A program made the position numbers and the translations under genes. 64,000 nucleotides of DNA from assembly GCA_046349915.1 (NCBI GenBank), contig JAXMBL010000003.1, positions 434,001 to 498,000 on the forward strand. The letters are read 5' to 3'. This document shows, one piece after another, positions 15,557-24,280 of this stretch. Source of the stretch: CAIXSC01 sp046349915. Lineage in GTDB: Bacteria > Planctomycetota > Planctomycetia > Pirellulales > Pirellulaceae. Position 1 is the first letter of the stretch. Every line of letters begins with the position of its first letter. Under the pieces are notes generated by a model. That model saw nothing but the letters and a program-made list of their open reading frames with translations. It had not been told where the DNA came from and did no database searches.

Positions 15557-16513
15557 TCATTTCGATGCGTCGAGCTGAAGCTGGCCATCCGCCCGCTGCG
15601 CCATTTGCTGCAGGGCGGCGAGCGATATCGAGGCGGATACAAAACTCACTCGGCCATCGCCGTATGCGAACATGGCGCCTCCTGGATGAGCGCTGTCGAA
15701 GCCGCCGACCGCGGTGGGCGAGTCAGGATCGTTGGGGTCGCTTGTACTATTGGCTTGATTCAAGGGAGCGGTTTTGCCGTCCTCCGTCGTCAGCGAGTCT
15801 TCGTCCTCCAAGTCGGGGCCTGTCGCTGCTCCGGCGCCAAATGCACGGATGGAGCGAGACTGTGCGATGGCGATACCGCAGTTGCGCAGAGTAGCTCGCG
15901 TGCCAGACATCCAGCCGAGATCGCCGACTCGCGGCGTCTTTTCGCCGATGAAAAGCGTATGCGACGAACCGTCGGTGATGTCGTCGTAGCGAATGCGACT
16001 GTTGAGAAAGAAGACGCCGTTATTCGTGGCGTCAATCGGCGCCTCGACATCATGATGAACGGCTGCGTACGAGCTATCGCCTCGACCGACAAAAGCGTTC
16101 GATGGGCATTTGGCGATTCGAATATCATGTTTCCGCACGGGGCGATTATTCTTGTGATAAACCCCCACCTTCCAATCGATCGCCGAGTACGCGTTGCGCT
16201 CCTCGATGTACGGCAACACTCGACTGATCCAATTGTGGTGGTAGCCTCTTGGCTGCGAGAGGATGGGACCCTTATCGTCGATAGTTCCCGCCGGATAGAC
16301 GCCATGCGCCATCTCGTAGTTGTGGATCGCCAGAATGAACTGGGCGAGATTATTCCCGCAACTGGCTCGGCGAGCCGCCTCGCGAGCCGCTTGCACGGCG
16401 GGCAACAACAAGGCGATCAATACGCCGATCATGGCGATCACCACCAACAGTTCGACCAACGTGAACCCGCGGTTTCTTTGGGTGCGCGGGATGGACAGTG
16501 AATCGAGGCTCAT
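15557..16513 (-). CDS. DUF1559 prepilin-like protein, part of pseudopilin operon
   Basis: Start ATG 16513 overlaps the stop of the upstream gene in an ATGA junction, so translation is coupled. About 318 residues: leader MSLDSLSIPRTQRNR, cleavage motif G-FTLVELLVV, hydrophobic helix, then RRASCGNNLAQFILAIHNYE and the C-terminal H-x9-DG signature HPGGAMFAYGDGRVSFV. Unlike most DUF1559 genes, which stand alone, this one is embedded in an operon with GspF, GspI and GspJ/K-like genes, so it may be the major subunit of the fibre they assemble. Confidence 0.92.
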   Translation of the reverse strand: MSLDSLSIPRTQRNRGFTLVELLVVIAMIGVLIALLLPAVQAAREAARRASCGNNLAQFILAIHNYEMAHGVYPAGTIDDKGPILSQPRGYHHNWISRVLPYIEERNAYSAIDWKVGVYHKNNRPVRKHDIRIAKCPSNAFVGRGDSSYAAVHHDVEAPIDATNNGVFFLNSRIRYDDITDGSSHTLFIGEKTPRVGDLGWMSGTRATLRNCGIAIAQSRSIRAFGAGAATGPDLEDEDSLTTEDGKTAPLNQANSTSDPNDPDSPTAVGGFDSAHPGGAMFAYGDGRVSFVSASISLAALQQMAQRADGQLQLDASK

Positions 16514-17622
16514 GGCGAGTCTCCGGTGGAGGGTGACTTGAGGGTGAATTCGCGAGTCGTTTGCACGCCGAAGACATCGTCCGCCGGATAGCGGGCGGTG
16601 ATCGACACGCGTAAGTTCCGAGTGTCGTCGGGCGATGGCTCGAGGCGGATGATCGCCACGCCCATGGAATTGTTTGACATGGGCTGATTCGAGTCGGGAG
16701 CCGTCGCAGTGTTTGCCGTCGTCCCATCGACCATGACTCGCCAAGTCTCGCCCCGGTAATCTGGCGCGAGTGACAGTTGAGCAGCGACTCGCTGGACGGC
16801 TGAATCCGCAAGCCACTGCGACTGCCACTGGCGTACTCGTACGCGAGATTCCCCTCGCCCCGAGACTGCTCGTTGCAACGCTGCACCGGCGAATAGCCCC
16901 ACGACCAAGAGGCCGACCAGCGCAACCACCAACAACACGCCTCGACGCTCGCGTCCTAACGGTCGTCGGCGTCTCAGTCCTGGCGAGAAACGTCGCCTGC
17001 GCACCCGCGGTTGAGAAGGTGCTGGTTTCGAACGGAGAACGAACTCGAGTGTACGCTCGAAATTGCCTGCTTGCGGTGGACCTACTGGGAGAATCGTCAA
17101 TTGCAGTCGGCGAGGCGAATCTTCCAGCACGGTCGCTTGAGTGGACCAGTGATTGCCCAATCGATGCAAGTCTTGGTGGATTACCGAGTCGCCTTGGCGC
17201 ACACGTCGTTCGACGTTGCCATTTCCAAACGAGTACTCGATGCGGCGCCCGTCCGCTTGCGGAAGAACGAGCAGGTGGCTGTTGGATTGAACGCTGGCAT
17301 CTGACGTGGTGGGGGAATCTGTAGTGGAGTTTGTAGCCTGTGCGACGATGCTAGGGTCCGTGGAAAGTTGACAGTCCTCGCGTAGGGTAACGGCCAAGCG
17401 GTGGGCGGCTCGTTGAGTCTCCATCCGTTCGATCAACTTCCGATCCGCTCGATGGACCGTCAGCAGCGAGAAAGCGACGGTGGCGAGCGTTAGGGGGACG
17501 AACAAAAGCACGACCAGCATTTCCACAAGCGATGTTGCTCGACGGCGTTTCGCACACAGCCGACGAGATGGATCTCGACGAGCCACGGACTGATCGAATG
17601 GATGCGAGTGCGATTGCCTCAT
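16510..17622 (-). CDS. GspJ-GspK-like pseudopilin fusion
   Basis: About 370 residues from ATG 17622, which overlaps the upstream stop (ATGA). Two pseudopilin-like modules are in one frame. The first has a basic leader, A-TSLVEMLVVLL with Glu at +5 (residues 29-50) and a globular region, as in GspJ-type minor pseudopilins; Ala replaces the usual Gly before the cleavage point. After a very Arg-rich linker (about 205-227) comes ERRG-VLLVVALVGLLV (225-245), a second hydrophobic helix lacking Glu at +5, which is the GspK/PilX pattern, followed by RVRQWQSQWLADSAVQR. No frameshift is needed to read through. Either it is a true fusion or the second module is also made from an internal start. Confidence 0.72.
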   Translation of the reverse strand: MRQSHSHPFDQSVARRDPSRRLCAKRRRATSLVEMLVVLLFVPLTLATVAFSLLTVHRADRKLIERMETQRAAHRLAVTLREDCQLSTDPSIVAQATNSTTDSPTTSDASVQSNSHLLVLPQADGRRIEYSFGNGNVERRVRQGDSVIHQDLHRLGNHWSTQATVLEDSPRRLQLTILPVGPPQAGNFERTLEFVLRSKPAPSQPRVRRRRFSPGLRRRRPLGRERRGVLLVVALVGLLVVGLFAGAALQRAVSGRGESRVRVRQWQSQWLADSAVQRVAAQLSLAPDYRGETWRVMVDGTTANTATAPDSNQPMSNNSMGVAIIRLEPSPDDTRNLRVSITARYPADDVFGVQTTREFTLKSPSTGDSP

Positions 17623-18122
17623 GGCTTCACCTCGGACGGATAGTGCCATGCGGTTAACTGAGCCCACAATTCCTGGCTGCCTGCGATCCCTGGGGCGTTC
17701 ACCGTCACCTGGATACGCTGCTCCTTCACTGACGCTTCTCCCGGTGTGATCTCCGTGATGACCGAGACACCTGGCAAAGCGGCCGTCAGTGCGGGCGAGG
17801 CAGGGGACTCGCGACGATTCTTCCCCGCGGGATCGTCATTGGGGCCACGGGACGGCGACGGTTCGTTGGCGAGTCGTTCACTCTGAAGTTGCTGAAACAC
17901 TCGTTCCATCACATTAGCGGCTTCGAGACTGGCAAGTTCGCGGATTTCGAGTTGTCGCTGCCAGCGGGCTGCAATGGAAAAAGACTGCACCGCGAGCAAC
18001 AAGGCGACTCCCGCCACGAAGACCGACATGGTGGCTTCAATGACCGAGAGGCCGTGACGTCGCTGTCGGTGCGGCAAGCGAGTTGATCGCGGATACTGTC
18101 GCCGAGAAGTTGTCGGGGACAT
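17619..18122 (-). CDS. GspI-like minor pseudopilin
   Basis: About 167 residues from ATG 18122, overlapping the upstream stop (TGATG). A basic leader of some 30 residues ends in RRHG-LSVIEATMSVFVAGVALL: the Gly before the cleavage point and Glu at +5 are both present, followed by a hydrophobic helix. The short globular domain and the gene's place before a GspJ/K-like gene fit GspI. Longer upstream starts lie inside the GspF-like gene and are rejected. Confidence 0.75.
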   Translation of the reverse strand: MSPTTSRRQYPRSTRLPHRQRRHGLSVIEATMSVFVAGVALLLAVQSFSIAARWQRQLEIRELASLEAANVMERVFQQLQSERLANEPSPSRGPNDDPAGKNRRESPASPALTAALPGVSVITEITPGEASVKEQRIQVTVNAPGIAGSQELWAQLTAWHYPSEVKP

Positions 18123-19366
18123 CAGGTGAGTCCTTCGACGATATGGGCTAGGGAGGAGAACAATCGTAGAGCGAACGAGAAGACAAAGTAGCTGAGAATC
18201 AAAAGAAATAGAGGGAGCGAGAGCGTTGTGCCCCAGCGCAGGCGACGATCGAAAGCGTATTGGTAACTTTGAGCGCGTTGACGGCAGACCCATGACAAGT
18301 TGCCGACGCGTTCGGCGGCAGCGAGCAGGGTGGCGTCCATGGCGGAAATCGCTTGAGTATCTCGCAGGGCATCGATCCAGGGATAGCCTGCTGCAATGCG
18401 AGTGTTCGCGGCGACCAGACGTTTCCAGTAAGCGCCAGTCGGCATATGGCGGGTGATGCTCGCGAGGACCTGCGGCATGGACTGTTGTGCGTCGACTCCC
18501 CAAGCCAACGCTCGCAGCACCCATGCTCGATCCAACGGTCGCAGAAAAGGCAAGAAACGCGGCCAGAGATTCGAGTTAAAGCAGAATGTGACGGAGAAGA
18601 TGGTTACTAAAGCCAGAAGAGGCGCCAGGTGAGCCAAGATGCTGAGGGATTCCGAGGGGAACCAGGCCATCAAACTCGACGTGGGCGGACTCATGCCAAA
18701 TTCATCTTCCATCTTGACGATCACCGGAGCGATCTTGATCAAGTAGAAGTTCAGTAGGACTGATCCCAAGAACGACACGGCCAGGAAATACATGGCGATC
18801 TCGGTCCAGACGCGACCGACTCGATAAAGTTCGGCTTCGTACTTTGCCGCCTCGCGCAAGGTGGCGGGCAAGCAACCAAGTTCATCTCCCACGCCAATTG
18901 CCAGCGACGGTCCAATGCCGTAGTGATGTCCCGAGCTACGTAGAGCAGCGGGGAGACTGACGCCGCGTTCGAGCCAATTGGCGAGATTCAAACAGCGCCA
19001 GCCCAGAATGTCGCCTCGTTCCAAAGCGTAGGCGCGAGCAGCCGTGGCAAAGGGAATCCGCTTGTCGGCCGCCAAGGCCAGATACGCCAACACCGCTTGC
19101 CGTTCGATGACAAAGAAGGCCCACAATGCATCGATCGCGACGAAGATACCGAACGGAATGGCGATGAAGATCGCCAACCCGACAAACGCCGTGGCAATGG
19201 CGGTTAGCCCGATCGAAATCAACACTCCCGCGATCACTTGCAATAGCACTCGCATCCCGTCGTGTTTCGACTCGAGCTGTCGGTCGTACACGATGCGCAC
19301 GGCGAGATGCAAGGCGAGGCCAAGGAGGACGAGTCCGGCGAGATTGAGTGGATTGGAACTGTCCAT
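18122..19366 (-). CDS. GspF/PilC-like inner-membrane platform protein (third copy)
   Basis: 414 residues, seven bases after the second GspF-like gene. The N-terminus has two extra hydrophobic segments (about 9-24 and 40-90) not normal in GspF. It then shows the T2SF pattern twice: ALERGDILGWRCLNLANWLERGVSLPAALRSSG...LGCLPATLREAAKYE, and later AQQSMPQVLASITRH...ISAMDATLLAAAERVGNLSWVCRQRAQSYQY. Each half is followed by hydrophobic helices, and a final helix lies near the C-terminus. It is the most diverged of the three. It would form the membrane platform on which pseudopilins are assembled. Confidence 0.78.
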   Translation of the reverse strand: MDSSNPLNLAGLVLLGLALHLAVRIVYDRQLESKHDGMRVLLQVIAGVLISIGLTAIATAFVGLAIFIAIPFGIFVAIDALWAFFVIERQAVLAYLALAADKRIPFATAARAYALERGDILGWRCLNLANWLERGVSLPAALRSSGHHYGIGPSLAIGVGDELGCLPATLREAAKYEAELYRVGRVWTEIAMYFLAVSFLGSVLLNFYLIKIAPVIVKMEDEFGMSPPTSSLMAWFPSESLSILAHLAPLLALVTIFSVTFCFNSNLWPRFLPFLRPLDRAWVLRALAWGVDAQQSMPQVLASITRHMPTGAYWKRLVAANTRIAAGYPWIDALRDTQAISAMDATLLAAAERVGNLSWVCRQRAQSYQYAFDRRLRWGTTLSLPLFLLILSYFVFSFALRLFSSLAHIVEGLT

Positions 19367-19373
19367 GGGCAGA

Positions 19374-20414
19374 CTAGATCATTGAAGTGAACGATACGAT
19401 TGGATTGATCAAGAGGATGTAGGCGAAAAAGATCGCGAATCCCACGAGTAGGAAGGCGAACATCGGGAGAGCGATCTTCACCCAGCGGCGACGCAGACGC
19501 AATCGACCTTCGTAAAGAGCGGCGATGCCTCGCAAGCTATCGGCGAGCGTGGACGAGTGTTCGCCCCAGCGCACCATCAACGACGCGGTGGCTGGCCATG
19601 GCAGCCGATCCGCCATCGCCGAACTCAAGGGCTCCCCTTGTTCCACTTTGGCGGCGAGCGCATGGGAGGCCAGTGCAATCCGGAAGTCGCCCGAGGTTTC
19701 GCCCGCTACTCGTAGTGATTCGTCGAGAGGAAGTCGCGCATCGATCAACAAGGCCAGCCAGCGAGCCCAGCGAGCGAGTGTGAGCCAATGCCAGAGACCG
19801 CCAATCAAGGGAAGGTCGCTCAGCACCGAATTCCACCGTTGCGGCCCCAAGAGCCAGCGAACTCCCCACACGATTCCAAAGATGGTTGGTATTCCGATCA
19901 AGATCTCAATGCCATGGCGTGCGAGCCAGATGGTCGTGCGTACTTCCCAGGACTGCTTCAAGCCGAACTCTTGATAGACCGAATCGAAGACGGCGCCAAA
20001 GGCCATGGAGATCAACACCACCACGAGAATAGCGATGGAAAGCACAAGGCTCGGGTAGAGGATCGCCCCACGAACCTCTCGCCGAGTCTCCTCCATCAAT
20101 TGCTGCTCCAACATCCAGAGTTTCAACGATTCGGAAATCAGTCCGCTGCTTAGCGATGCTCGCATAAGCGTCGCCAACGCGGGGGGAATTAGGTGTTGAA
20201 CTTGGGCGAACGCGACATCCGCCGGTTCGCCTCGATCCATTCTTTCCGCAAGTTGCCGAAGACTGCATTCGTCTTTGCGCGACTCCGCCTCATCCGCCGC
20301 GGCGCGCAGGACGAAATCGAGCGGCAGTCGCGCGTCGACGGCGCTGGCGAGTTCTGCCACGACCAAGCTTGGTTCGCTTGGGGGCGACCCTAATTCGTGA
20401 GGAACGCCTGCCAC
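19374..20414 (-). CDS. GspF/PilC-like inner-membrane platform protein (second copy)
   Basis: 346 residues starting at a GTG directly after the stop of the first GspF-like gene. Two T2SF repeats are visible: VVAELASAVDARLPLDFVLRAAADE...LMRASLSSGLISESLKLWMLEQQLMEETRREV with helices after it, then LALLIDARLPLDESLRVAGETSGDFRIALA...SLMVRWGEHSSTLADSLRGIAALYEGRL, and a C-terminal membrane helix. Length and layout are close to a normal GspF. No ATPase (GspE) or secretin (GspD) gene is in the window. Confidence 0.85.
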   Translation of the reverse strand: MAGVPHELGSPPSEPSLVVAELASAVDARLPLDFVLRAAADEAESRKDECSLRQLAERMDRGEPADVAFAQVQHLIPPALATLMRASLSSGLISESLKLWMLEQQLMEETRREVRGAILYPSLVLSIAILVVVLISMAFGAVFDSVYQEFGLKQSWEVRTTIWLARHGIEILIGIPTIFGIVWGVRWLLGPQRWNSVLSDLPLIGGLWHWLTLARWARWLALLIDARLPLDESLRVAGETSGDFRIALASHALAAKVEQGEPLSSAMADRLPWPATASLMVRWGEHSSTLADSLRGIAALYEGRLRLRRRWVKIALPMFAFLLVGFAIFFAYILLINPIVSFTSMI

Positions 20415-21470
20415 TCATTCACTCCTGACGATATCGGCCAACAACTCGAACCAAGGCGCCACGAGCACGACCCCCACGGGCAGGATAATACCTAAGCCCA
20501 CGACCACGGAGAGATAGAAAGGCAAGATTTGCTTATGCCAATCGATGCCCATTTCCGCTCGACGCCGACAACGGTTCGACAAATGCCGCAGCCAGGCGAC
20601 CATCGGTTCCGTATTCCCTTCCGTCGAGGCGAGACAACCTAGAATCGACGGCAGGCCGCTCGTCTCGAGATTCTGACGCGTCGGCGGTTCGCCCGCTTCC
20701 AATCGCTCCGCCCATTGATAAGCTCCCGATCGCCAGCTCTTGACGCCCGTGATGTCGGCGGCAAGTCGAACTGCTTCCGGTAGTGGCACTCGCTGGGAAA
20801 TCAGCGAGGCAAGTGTGTCGAGTAAGGTGGCGAGTTGTCCCATGGCGATGACTCGCCCAGGCGTCAAGGCATGTCTCCGTGCCGCGCCGCCCACGAGATT
20901 CGCGGCCGGACCAGCGTGCATGGTCCAACGCCAGAAGACGACCAACGCCAGAAGTGCCGCCAGAGGCGGCCAGGGCGCCCACGACCACACATGGTCGGAT
21001 AAAGGTTGCAGCCAACCCCAGGACGACTGAAAGGGGCGAGCCAAATCGGGGTAGGCCCCCAACACTCGCGGCGTGACATACACGATCACCAGCAGGAACA
21101 CCAAGTACGCCAACGCAAGCGCGATGGCTGGGTACGCGAATGCCAATCGCAAAGACCTGCCGAGTTCGATACGTCGACGAGATGTCTCGGCCACTTCTTG
21201 AAACGAGTCGGCGACTTTCCCTGAACGCATGCCCGCGTCAATGATCGCGCGGTAGGCCGTGGGAATTCCGAGTCGAGGGTTGGCCAAGGCTTGCTCCAAC
21301 GACTCGCCCGCACTCAACCGCTCACCCAACTCCGTCGCTACTCTCCCCAATCGCCCCGAAAAATCTCGCCCCAGTTCCGTCAACCCTTGCTCCAACGGAA
21401 TGCCGACTCGAGCCAGTGCGGCGAGCTCGTCGTGGAGAGCGGCAAGTTGTTCCTGGGAAATCGCAGGCAT
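20415..21470 (-). CDS. GspF/PilC-like inner-membrane platform protein (first copy)
   Basis: 351 residues from ATG 21470 (MPAISQEQLAALHDELAALARVGIPLEQGL). A longer start at 21566 adds a tail without family character. The two T2SF repeats are seen at the N-terminus (AIIDAGMRSGKVADSFQEVAETSRRRIEL) and in the second half (LASLISQRVPLPEAVRLAADITG...STEGNTEPMVAWLRHLSNRCRRRAEM), with membrane helices after each. It is the first gene of the seven-gene minus-strand operon 21470-15058. The promoter should lie in 21471-21743, a gap shared with the divergent hydrolase gene. Confidence 0.87.
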   Translation of the reverse strand: MPAISQEQLAALHDELAALARVGIPLEQGLTELGRDFSGRLGRVATELGERLSAGESLEQALANPRLGIPTAYRAIIDAGMRSGKVADSFQEVAETSRRRIELGRSLRLAFAYPAIALALAYLVFLLVIVYVTPRVLGAYPDLARPFQSSWGWLQPLSDHVWSWAPWPPLAALLALVVFWRWTMHAGPAANLVGGAARRHALTPGRVIAMGQLATLLDTLASLISQRVPLPEAVRLAADITGVKSWRSGAYQWAERLEAGEPPTRQNLETSGLPSILGCLASTEGNTEPMVAWLRHLSNRCRRRAEMGIDWHKQILPFYLSVVVGLGIILPVGVVLVAPWFELLADIVRSE

Positions 21471-21743
21471 GCGAATGGGAGCCAATAGTTGTGGCAATCC
21501 ACGAGCGGGCTGGATTGCGGACGAGGGAGCATGACGAGTGGCAAACAGGAGAGTCTCGCAGTTCACCCTCCTGGAGGCTCGCTGAATTCTAGGGTGTCGC
21601 CAAGACAGATACGAGTAGGGGGCAGGCGGCGGGGGAACTGCGGATCATTGCATGTTGATCCCTTGGTTCGCTACGCTATTCCGCGGGTTCGGCGGGGCGA
21701 AGTGGATCAGAGCGGATCGCTTACCTGAAAGGAGTCGGGACGC

Positions 21744-22841
21744 GTGTTTATTGTGACAAATCGGAATCTGATCGAAGGGGCGAATGGCGTCGAAGGGCTG
21801 GGACCGTTCGTCAATCCGCGCGGGCCCGCCGAATTGCGAATGCTGGAAGCAATTCCCCACGGCGATGACTGGGAAGTACGCATCCTGCCAGACATCTTGC
21901 CCGAATCCATGATGGATGAGCTGGGAATTGTCTCCGATCAACCGGTCTTCGCCAGCCAATATGTCTTTCGTCGTTTGATGGCGATCGCCAATCCCAAGCA
22001 AGTGAATCCCGCGTCACGTAAGAAGGGACGCGACTTGGTCCTATACGTCCATGGATTCAATAACAGCTTTGGCGATGTGTTGGATCGATGTCGGCGGATT
22101 AGCGAGACGTTTGACGTCGAAGTGGTAGCCTTCTCCTGGCCCGCGAACGGCGGAGGCGCTAAAGGAGTGATCGACTACCTGGAAGATAAGCGTGACGCGC
22201 AGGCTTCCGTCGTGGCGCTCGACCGCGTGCTCGCGAAAGCACGCGAGATGATCGTCGCCGCTCGCGCCGAGTTTCTCGCGGAACTCTCCCGGGAAGCTCG
22301 CGGGCGATTCCCCGAGAGCGGCGAGAAACAGCGTGAGTTCATCGCGCGCATGGCCGATGCTCAATGCCCATTCCGCGTGACCCTCATGCTGCACAGCATG
22401 GGCAACTATCTATTCGAACGAACTCTCAAGTCTTCCGCCCTTCGCGGCTCGCAATTGGTCTTCGACAATATCCTGTTAGTCGCCGCGGATGTGAACAATG
22501 AAGGACATGCCGAATGGGTCGAGCAGATTCAGGTTCGCAATCGACTTTACGTGACCATTAACGAGGACGATTACGCGCTGCGTGCGTCGCGCATGAAGGG
22601 AGGGGAAGATCAACAAGCGAGACTAGGACACTGGCCACACCAATTGACCGCGAAAAATGCGATCTACGTCGACTTCACCAACGCCACGCATGTCGGCGTC
22701 TCGCATGCGTACTTTGAAGGCGCCGCTCTGCAAAACAACGGAGTCGTTCAGTTCTTTCATGCCGCTCTGCACGGGCTTCGAGCTGAAGACCATGCGCCAC
22801 TGCGTTTCGATGCGTCCCGTAACCTGCATCGTTTAGCGTAG
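21744..22841 (+). CDS. Alpha/beta hydrolase of the DUF900 type
   Basis: 365 residues with no signal peptide. LVLYVHGFNNSFGDVL is the strand-plus-oxyanion region of DUF900 hydrolases, followed by VVAFSWPANG. The nucleophile elbow is MLHSMGNYLFER (Ser at about 218), a variant of GxSxG with His in the first position, as usual in this group. VAADVNNEGH may carry the acid, and a histidine near the C-terminus (HVGVSHAYF) is a candidate catalytic base. The substrate is unknown; relatives are called esterases or lipases. An insert of about 60 residues between strands (AKAREMIVAARAEFL and after) is charged and helical. Confidence 0.82.
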   Translation: MFIVTNRNLIEGANGVEGLGPFVNPRGPAELRMLEAIPHGDDWEVRILPDILPESMMDELGIVSDQPVFASQYVFRRLMAIANPKQVNPASRKKGRDLVLYVHGFNNSFGDVLDRCRRISETFDVEVVAFSWPANGGGAKGVIDYLEDKRDAQASVVALDRVLAKAREMIVAARAEFLAELSREARGRFPESGEKQREFIARMADAQCPFRVTLMLHSMGNYLFERTLKSSALRGSQLVFDNILLVAADVNNEGHAEWVEQIQVRNRLYVTINEDDYALRASRMKGGEDQQARLGHWPHQLTAKNAIYVDFTNATHVGVSHAYFEGAALQNNGVVQFFHAALHGLRAEDHAPLRFDASRNLHRLA

Positions 22842-22975
22842 GCCGCCGAAAACTCTTCGAGCTGAGTCACAATTTGTCCGCCACGACGTACTTGAGGGTG
22901 AAGTCGCCGCGAAGGCGATATTCGATCCGCTGGGGATCGATCATTGGACACCTTGAGAAAACTGGAGTGGCGATC

Positions 22976-24073
22976 ATGGCTCGGATGTGTTGGTGGAGTG
23001 GCGTTGTCGTGGCGGTAGCGTGGATGGCGATCGTAGTGAGTGGCGGGTGGCAAGGAACTGCGGTCGGTCATCACCCCAAGCCTCAATTTGGCGATATCTC
23101 CATCTTTTCCATGGCGCCCGCCGACCCTGGGTTTCCCGAAGGGATCGCGATCCATGGCAATCGAGTGTTCGTCTCGGGACCCGCTCGGTTTGGAACCGCG
23201 GGTACGGGGCCATCGAAGATCCACGTTTACCGTCGCTCCTCGGGCGCTTTGGAATCGTCGATTGTCGTTCAAGGTGAAGCTCTGGCATTCGAACACGCTT
23301 TGAGTAACGTCGCCGTCGACAAGCAGGGCCGGGTCTACGCCCTAAGCACTCAACTGGGGTTGCTGCGTTTCAAGAAACATGGCGGAGGGTATGTCCAGGA
23401 GTTCTTCGGGGCGCCCTTGCCAGATTTGCCAGCGGCTGGCAACGTTCTGCCCGGTGAACCAAGCTCGCCCACGGCCTTCGATCTGCCGCCCATTTGCAAT
23501 GACATTGTTTTCGATGACGACGGTAACGCCTATGTGACCGACTCGCTTCAGGCCACCATCTTCCGCTACTCGCCCCAAGGTGGTGCGCCCGAAATCTGGT
23601 TTCAGAGCAGTGAGTTTGAGGGTGGTGGATTTTTCCCCTTCGGAACCAATGGCGTGCGGCTCGATCCCGAGCAAGAGAATCTCTATGTCGTCGTGACCAC
23701 TTCGGCGACTAATCCCAATCGAGGCGCCATCTATCGGTTGCCACTCGTGGAATCGCCATCCGCCGCGGACCTGGAGGTTGTTCATGAGTATGTCGCCGGT
23801 GAAGGACCTGATCAGATGGCCATCGGTGAAGAGGGTCTCTTGTACGTGACGCTCGCCTTCAGCAACCAACTCTCGATCGTTGCCCCAAACGGCGTTGAGC
23901 TGGGAAGAATCGCCAGCCAGCCCACCGATACGATTCCACTCGACAATCCCGCGGCACTCGCGTTCGATCGGCCTTCAAAATCGCTGCTGGTAGTTAACCA
24001 CTCGCTGCTAGCGGGGAACCCTGATCACTTTGCGGTTCTCAAGGTGTTCGTCGACGACCGCGGACAGGAGTAG
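22976..24073 (+). CDS. Secreted NHL/SMP-30-like beta-propeller protein
   Basis: 365 residues from ATG 22976; upstream in-frame codons to 22874 lack coding character. A hydrophobic segment at residues 5-22 is a signal peptide. Repeats typical of a six-bladed propeller follow: FPEGIAIHGNRVFVSG, NVAVDKQGRVYALST, CNDIVFDDDGNAYVTDS, GTNGVRLDPEQENLYVVV, DQMAIGEEGLLYVTLAF, NPAALAFDRPSKSLLVVN. Relatives include gluconolactonase-like enzymes and non-enzymatic binding proteins, so the activity is open. Its TAG stop codon is the beginning of the repeat described at 24071. Confidence 0.8.
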   Translation: MARMCWWSGVVVAVAWMAIVVSGGWQGTAVGHHPKPQFGDISIFSMAPADPGFPEGIAIHGNRVFVSGPARFGTAGTGPSKIHVYRRSSGALESSIVVQGEALAFEHALSNVAVDKQGRVYALSTQLGLLRFKKHGGGYVQEFFGAPLPDLPAAGNVLPGEPSSPTAFDLPPICNDIVFDDDGNAYVTDSLQATIFRYSPQGGAPEIWFQSSEFEGGGFFPFGTNGVRLDPEQENLYVVVTTSATNPNRGAIYRLPLVESPSAADLEVVHEYVAGEGPDQMAIGEEGLLYVTLAFSNQLSIVAPNGVELGRIASQPTDTIPLDNPAALAFDRPSKSLLVVNHSLLAGNPDHFAVLKVFVDDRGQE

Positions 24074-24161
24074 CCATCTCGCTTCGCGAGATGATCAGCC
24101 GCGCCGCGTACAAGGGGCGCCATGGATTTTGGCCACGGAAAGGCACGGAAAGGCACGGAAG
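24071..24161. repeat. Hairpin plus CACGGAA repeat overlapping a stop codon
   Basis: TAGCC followed by ATCTCGC-TTC-GCGAGAT (24076-24092) repeats exactly the hairpin at 2810-2826, and the TAG is the stop codon of the preceding gene. After 24 bases come GGCCACGGAAAGGCACGGAAAGGCACGGAA words. The rest of the gap to 24280 shows no gene. Confidence 0.75.
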
Positions 24162-24280
24162 AAAGTGCCTGGAAAGTAGGTCGTGGTGGGGGAGATTGTT
24201 AGGAGAGAGATTGTTGGGTCGCTGGTTTTTGAAACGGAGCCACTCGGTCCAGTTCTTTACCATGGGGCTGGATCGAGTCT

